A stretch of DNA of 64,000 bases from positions 124,001-188,000 of the forward strand of contig JAEYWX010000001.1 in NCBI GenBank assembly GCA_023428755.1, written 5' to 3'. The DNA is from Bacteroidota bacterium. Lineage in GTDB: Bacteria > Bacteroidota > Bacteroidia > Chitinophagales > Chitinophagaceae. The notes under the pieces were generated by a model. That model had not been told where the DNA came from. It saw only the letters and a list, made by a program, of their open reading frames with translations, and searched no databases. Shown here one piece after another: positions 60,829 to 64,000 of this stretch. The position numbers and the translations under genes were made by a program. Each line of letters starts with the position of its first letter. Positions within the stretch are counted from its first letter, which is position 1.

Positions 60829-62184
60829 TTAGTTTTTAACCAGCTCTGGAAGGATCGCTTTCATGGTAGCACAGTCTTTGTACTCATCCTCGATCTCCAC
60901 AAAAAATGTTTTGGAATTTTTGATGAACCATTTTTCCAGCTCTTTCTCTTTTTTCTCTTCCAATGCTCTTGCTGACAACTTACTGTAATCATCAGCCAGG
61001 TTTTCACGATGCGGGGCTGTACGTGCAATGAGATAAATTAAACGAACACCTTTTTTGCCACGCAGGTCTGTAAAAGCAAAGGGTTGCGAAAATTCGCCCG
61101 GCTTCAGTTTCTCCAGCAATGGAATCATGTCTTTATCCAACTCATCGATGGTAACAATGGATGAACCATCCTGTCCACGCATAATTCCTGCTGTGAACTT
61201 TGAGTTCTCTTCATCGGAATATTTGCTTACAGCTTCACCAAATTTCATGGCGCCGGTAATCAGCTTGGAACGAACTGTATCAAGTTTATTAATGGCATCG
61301 TTGATATCATTTTCGTTGATGCGTGGGATCTTTAAGATATGACGAACCGTTACTTCATCTCCGTTACGGGACAGACACTGTATAATATGATATCCGAATT
61401 TTGATTTGATGACTCTTGAAACCTGTCCTTCTTTTAAACTCATGGCAGTGTTAAAGAAAGCAGGATCCCATTGATTATCGCCCCGGTTCAGTACATAGAG
61501 CCCGGCATTTTCCTTAGCAGCCGGGTCATCGCTATACTGTGATGCGAGGAAATCCATTTTTTTGGTTCCCGCTTCTACCTGGCGTTTGAATTCTTTCAAC
61601 TCATCTTGTGCATACTCCTCCATTTCACGACCCGCCTTTGGATACACCACAATTTCACCGATCTCTAATTCTGTTTCGTAAAACGCTAAGCTATCTTTCG
61701 GAATCCGATTGAAATAGGCACGTACTTCTGTGGGTGTGATCTTTACATTTTCTACAATTTTATTCCGCATGGCACCTGAAAGCTTACTTTCTTTAATAGG
61801 TTCCCGCATTTCTTCACGAAACTGGAAAATGGTTTTTCCGGTAATCTGTTCAATTACTTCCTTGGAACCGTATTGCTGAATAAAATAACGAAGACGGTTA
61901 TCTACATCTGCTTCAACTTCTTCTTCACTGATCGGCAGCGAATCTTTTTCGGCCTGAATAGCCAGCATTTTATTGATGATGAGTTGCTGCATCAGGTAGC
62001 ATGATGCATCGGGTGGTAATTCATAATCTTTCGCCCGGGCATCATTGATCTGGTTGTCAATGTCCGACTTCAGCACGATCCTGTCGCCCACCACACCAAT
62101 TATCTTATCTGCAACAATCTTCTTTGTTTGCGCCTGTACCGCCAGAGCGGCCACAACTGCAACAATTGTAAATAACTTCTTCAT
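60829..62184 (-). CDS. surA: Periplasmic peptidyl-prolyl isomerase / chaperone SurA-like
   Basis: A 451-residue exported protein (signal VAVVAALAVQAQ). The N-terminal chaperone part has VADKIIGVVGDRIVLKSDIDN and QQLIINKMLAIQAEKD. Two parvulin domains follow, around residues 175-275 (with SQYSDDPAAKENAGLYVLNRG and SKFGYHIIQCLSR) and 280-385 (VTVRHILKIPRI). It assists outer-membrane protein folding. A -7 box TACTTTTG lies at 62209 to 62202 on the minus strand. It is downstream of infB. Confidence 0.88.
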   Translation of the reverse strand: MKKLFTIVAVVAALAVQAQTKKIVADKIIGVVGDRIVLKSDIDNQINDARAKDYELPPDASCYLMQQLIINKMLAIQAEKDSLPISEEEVEADVDNRLRYFIQQYGSKEVIEQITGKTIFQFREEMREPIKESKLSGAMRNKIVENVKITPTEVRAYFNRIPKDSLAFYETELEIGEIVVYPKAGREMEEYAQDELKEFKRQVEAGTKKMDFLASQYSDDPAAKENAGLYVLNRGDNQWDPAFFNTAMSLKEGQVSRVIKSKFGYHIIQCLSRNGDEVTVRHILKIPRINENDINDAINKLDTVRSKLITGAMKFGEAVSKYSDEENSKFTAGIMRGQDGSSIVTIDELDKDMIPLLEKLKPGEFSQPFAFTDLRGKKGVRLIYLIARTAPHRENLADDYSKLSARALEEKKEKELEKWFIKNSKTFFVEIEDEYKDCATMKAILPELVKN

Positions 62185-62214
62185 TTGTTTGAGATGAATA
62201 TCAAAAGTAATAGA

Positions 62215-62241
62215 GATGGCCGTCTTATGAGCACGGCCATC
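62215..62241 (-). terminator. Hairpin between infB and surA
   Basis: A perfect 9-base-pair stem, GATGGCCGT with ACGGCCATC, loop of 9. The minus-strand tail is only partly T-rich, so termination may be partial. Confidence 0.5.
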
Positions 62242-62279
62242 GTTGTTTTAACAATCTGTTTCTATGTATTGCACCAGGC

Positions 62280-64000
62280 TTACAGTGTACGTTTCACTTC
62301 TTCTTCTTCAAAGGCTACAATGGTATCACCTACATTGAGATCGCTGAAGTTTTTAATGGTTAAACCACACTCCATGTTAGAAGCTACTTCTTTTGCATCG
62401 TCTTTAAAGCGTTTCAAACTTCCCAACTCTGCAAAACCACCCTCTGTACGGGGATACACCAATACACCATCACGGAAGAGTCGGATCTTCGCATCACGCT
62501 TCATTTTTCCTTCGAGTACATAACAACCGGCAACGGTTGCTTTATCAAATTTGTACACTTCACGGATCTCAACAGTTGCAACTTCCTTCTCAGTGATCTT
62601 AGGTTCCAGCAAGCCTTCCATCGCACTCTTTACTTCTTCAATAGCGTTGTAGATGATCGAGTAGTTCTTGATCTCCACACCTTCCTGCTCCGCCAATCTG
62701 GATGCCTGCAACGAAGGACGAACGTTAAATCCGATCAGGATGGCATCCGATGCACTTGCCAATGTTACATCGGCTTCAGAGATCTGACCCACTGCTTTAT
62801 GCACCACATTCACCGCAATTTCTTCGGTTGAAAGTTTCTGTAATGAATCGGTTAAGGCTTCTACCGAACCATCCACATCACCTTTAATAATGAGGTTGAG
62901 TTCTTTAAAGTTACCCAATGCCAAACGACGACCGATCTCATCGAGTGTAATGTGTTTCTTGGTTCTGATACCTTGCTCACGGAGGATCTGTGCACGACGG
63001 CCGGCAATTTCTTTTGCCTCAGCTTCATCTTCATACACTTTAAATTTCTCACCCGCCTGTGGCGCACCATTTAAACCGAGTATTTGCACCGGAGTAGAAG
63101 GACCTGCCTTGTCTACCCGCTGGTTGCGCTCATTGAACATAGCTTTGATACGTCCGTAGTACTGACCCGATACAATGAGATCACCTTGTTTGAGTGTTCC
63201 GTTTTGTACCAGAATGGTTGCTACGTAACCACGTCCTTTGTCCAATGATGCTTCAACGATGGTACCTGAACCTTCCCGGTTGGGATTGGCTTTCAGTTCC
63301 AGCAACTCAGCTTCAAATGATATTTTTTCCAACAGCTTATCAATGTTCAATCCTTTTTTGGCCGAGAGTTCCTGGCTTTGGAATTTACCACCCCAGTCTT
63401 CTACCAAAATATTCATTTGTGATAACTGCTCGTATATTTTTTGCGGATTGGCTCCGTCTTTATCGATCTTGTTTACGGCAAAGATCATCGGAACACCAGC
63501 TGCTTGTGCGTGACTGATGGCCTCTTTTGTTTGTGGCATCACCGCATCATCGGCCGCCACTACGATCACCGCAATATCCGTCACTTTCGCACCACGTGCA
63601 CGCATGGCGGTAAACGCTTCGTGACCGGGTGTATCGAGGAAGGTGATTTTTTTACCGGCAGCATTGGTTACTTCGTAAGCGCCAATGTGCTGGGTAATAC
63701 CTCCGGCCTCGCCCGATACTACGTTTGCATTACGGATATAATCGAGTAATGAAGTTTTACCATGATCTACGTGACCCATGATAGTAACAATAGGCGCACG
63801 TGGCTGCAGACTGTCTGCATCATCATCGTCTTCTTCCTCCTCCATTTCAGCCTGTTTCTCCATATCGATGAATTCCACTTCAAAGCCAAACTCACCTGCT
63901 ACCAGTTCAATTACCTCAGCATCGAGACGCTGGTTAATAGAAACCATCATTCCCAAGCTGAAACATTTTGCCACAACATCGGTTGCCGATACATCCATTA
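62280..64000 (-). CDS. infB: Translation initiation factor IF-2, C-terminal part
   Basis: At least 573 codons, open to the window edge, so the N-terminus is missing; the ATG at 63998 is internal. The IF2_N-like segment DVSATDVVAKCFSLGMMVSINQRLD is at the edge. The G domain follows with IVTIMGHVDHGKTSLLDYI (G1), FLDTPGHEAFTAMRARGA (G3) and FAVNKIDKDGANP (G4). Domains II, III and IV follow; VYPRTEGGFAELGSLKRFKDD and VASNMECGLTIKNF are the last. It brings initiator tRNA to the ribosome. Confidence 0.96.
   Translation of the reverse strand, partial: MDVSATDVVAKCFSLGMMVSINQRLDAEVIELVAGEFGFEVEFIDMEKQAEMEEEEDDDDADSLQPRAPIVTIMGHVDHGKTSLLDYIRNANVVSGEAGGITQHIGAYEVTNAAGKKITFLDTPGHEAFTAMRARGAKVTDIAVIVVAADDAVMPQTKEAISHAQAAGVPMIFAVNKIDKDGANPQKIYEQLSQMNILVEDWGGKFQSQELSAKKGLNIDKLLEKISFEAELLELKANPNREGSGTIVEASLDKGRGYVATILVQNGTLKQGDLIVSGQYYGRIKAMFNERNQRVDKAGPSTPVQILGLNGAPQAGEKFKVYEDEAEAKEIAGRRAQILREQGIRTKKHITLDEIGRRLALGNFKELNLIIKGDVDGSVEALTDSLQKLSTEEIAVNVVHKAVGQISEADVTLASASDAILIGFNVRPSLQASRLAEQEGVEIKNYSIIYNAIEEVKSAMEGLLEPKITEKEVATVEIREVYKFDKATVAGCYVLEGKMKRDAKIRLFRDGVLVYPRTEGGFAELGSLKRFKDDAKEVASNMECGLTIKNFSDLNVGDTIVAFEEEEVKRTL

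Noticed and set aside
63998..64000. ATG at 63998 as the start of infB
   Set aside because: The protein continues into the IF-2 N-terminal region beyond the window; this Met lies inside the IF2_N domain.
1..64000. CRISPR array, prophage, insertion sequence or defence island
   Set aside because: No regular direct repeats with spacers, no transposase, integrase, capsid or nuclease-helicase genes; all larger frames fit metabolic, envelope or regulatory families.

Overview
The window reads as a chromosomal piece of a Bacteroidota genome, most likely Chitinophagaceae. That family placement is an inference from the gene families present (HAEPLYID-type protein, DUF4197, DPP4-type S9 peptidase, tricorn-like S41 peptidase, GTP-dependent PEPCK, TonB receptor with a carboxypeptidase-like N-terminal domain), from the near absence of Shine-Dalgarno sequences, and from several promoters that fit the Bacteroidota pattern TTTG-N19-21-TAnnTTTG. 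There is no prophage, insertion sequence or CRISPR array. Most genes are housekeeping or stress genes in short operons separated by clear intrinsic terminators.

Layout, left to right. 1-794: end of a cobalamin operon (cobS tail, cobC). 876-1629: a MarC-type membrane protein, tRNA-Arg(CCG) and a terminator. 1648-4968 (minus): a redox/aromatic-stress cluster made of a Crp/Fnr regulator, an NADP-binding oxidoreductase with a probable premature amber stop, YceI, DoxX and an extradiol dioxygenase; three FNR-like boxes sit at activator spacing in front of the oxidoreductase. 5061-7524 (minus): an SDR, a zinc phospholipase/nuclease-like protein and DUF502. 7612-14648 (plus): a TetR-controlled RND efflux operon with a clear operator. 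14769-17148: an AIM24-like protein, then an arsenic operon arsR-arsM plus a 27-residue cysteine-pair microprotein. 17171-24301: SDRs, adk, msrB, a diheme cytochrome/beta-helix pair, a PPC-domain lipoprotein and two dispersed palindromic repeat families. 24348-33126: DPP4-like peptidase, lysS, DUF4197 and a tricorn-like protease. 33246-38161: a VWA protein, a YbjQ protein, a Cys-rich exported protein, a TonB receptor and an ICMT-like methyltransferase. 38171-44820: pckG, a LytS/LytTR two-component system, an acyltransferase, a HAEPLYID protein and a one-domain asparaginase. 44934-49012 (minus): a NarL-type regulator and a large multi-PAS histidine kinase. 49316-53670: two co-transcribed amidohydrolase-family proteins with degenerate domains. 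53813-56308: sixA-like and purF-like genes. 56389-60747 (minus): a MarR-controlled cluster with three pirins, OsmC, YceI and an FMN reductase, with paired operators. 60829-64000: surA and the C-terminal part of infB.

The most interesting points are: the array of FNR-like boxes and the nonsense codon in the gene they control; the arsM-linked microprotein; the two MarR operators that tie a pirin/YceI/OsmC regulon together; two families of palindromic dispersed repeats; probable leaderless transcripts; and several widespread protein pairs without assigned function. I did not find a clearly new multi-gene system such as a defence island.
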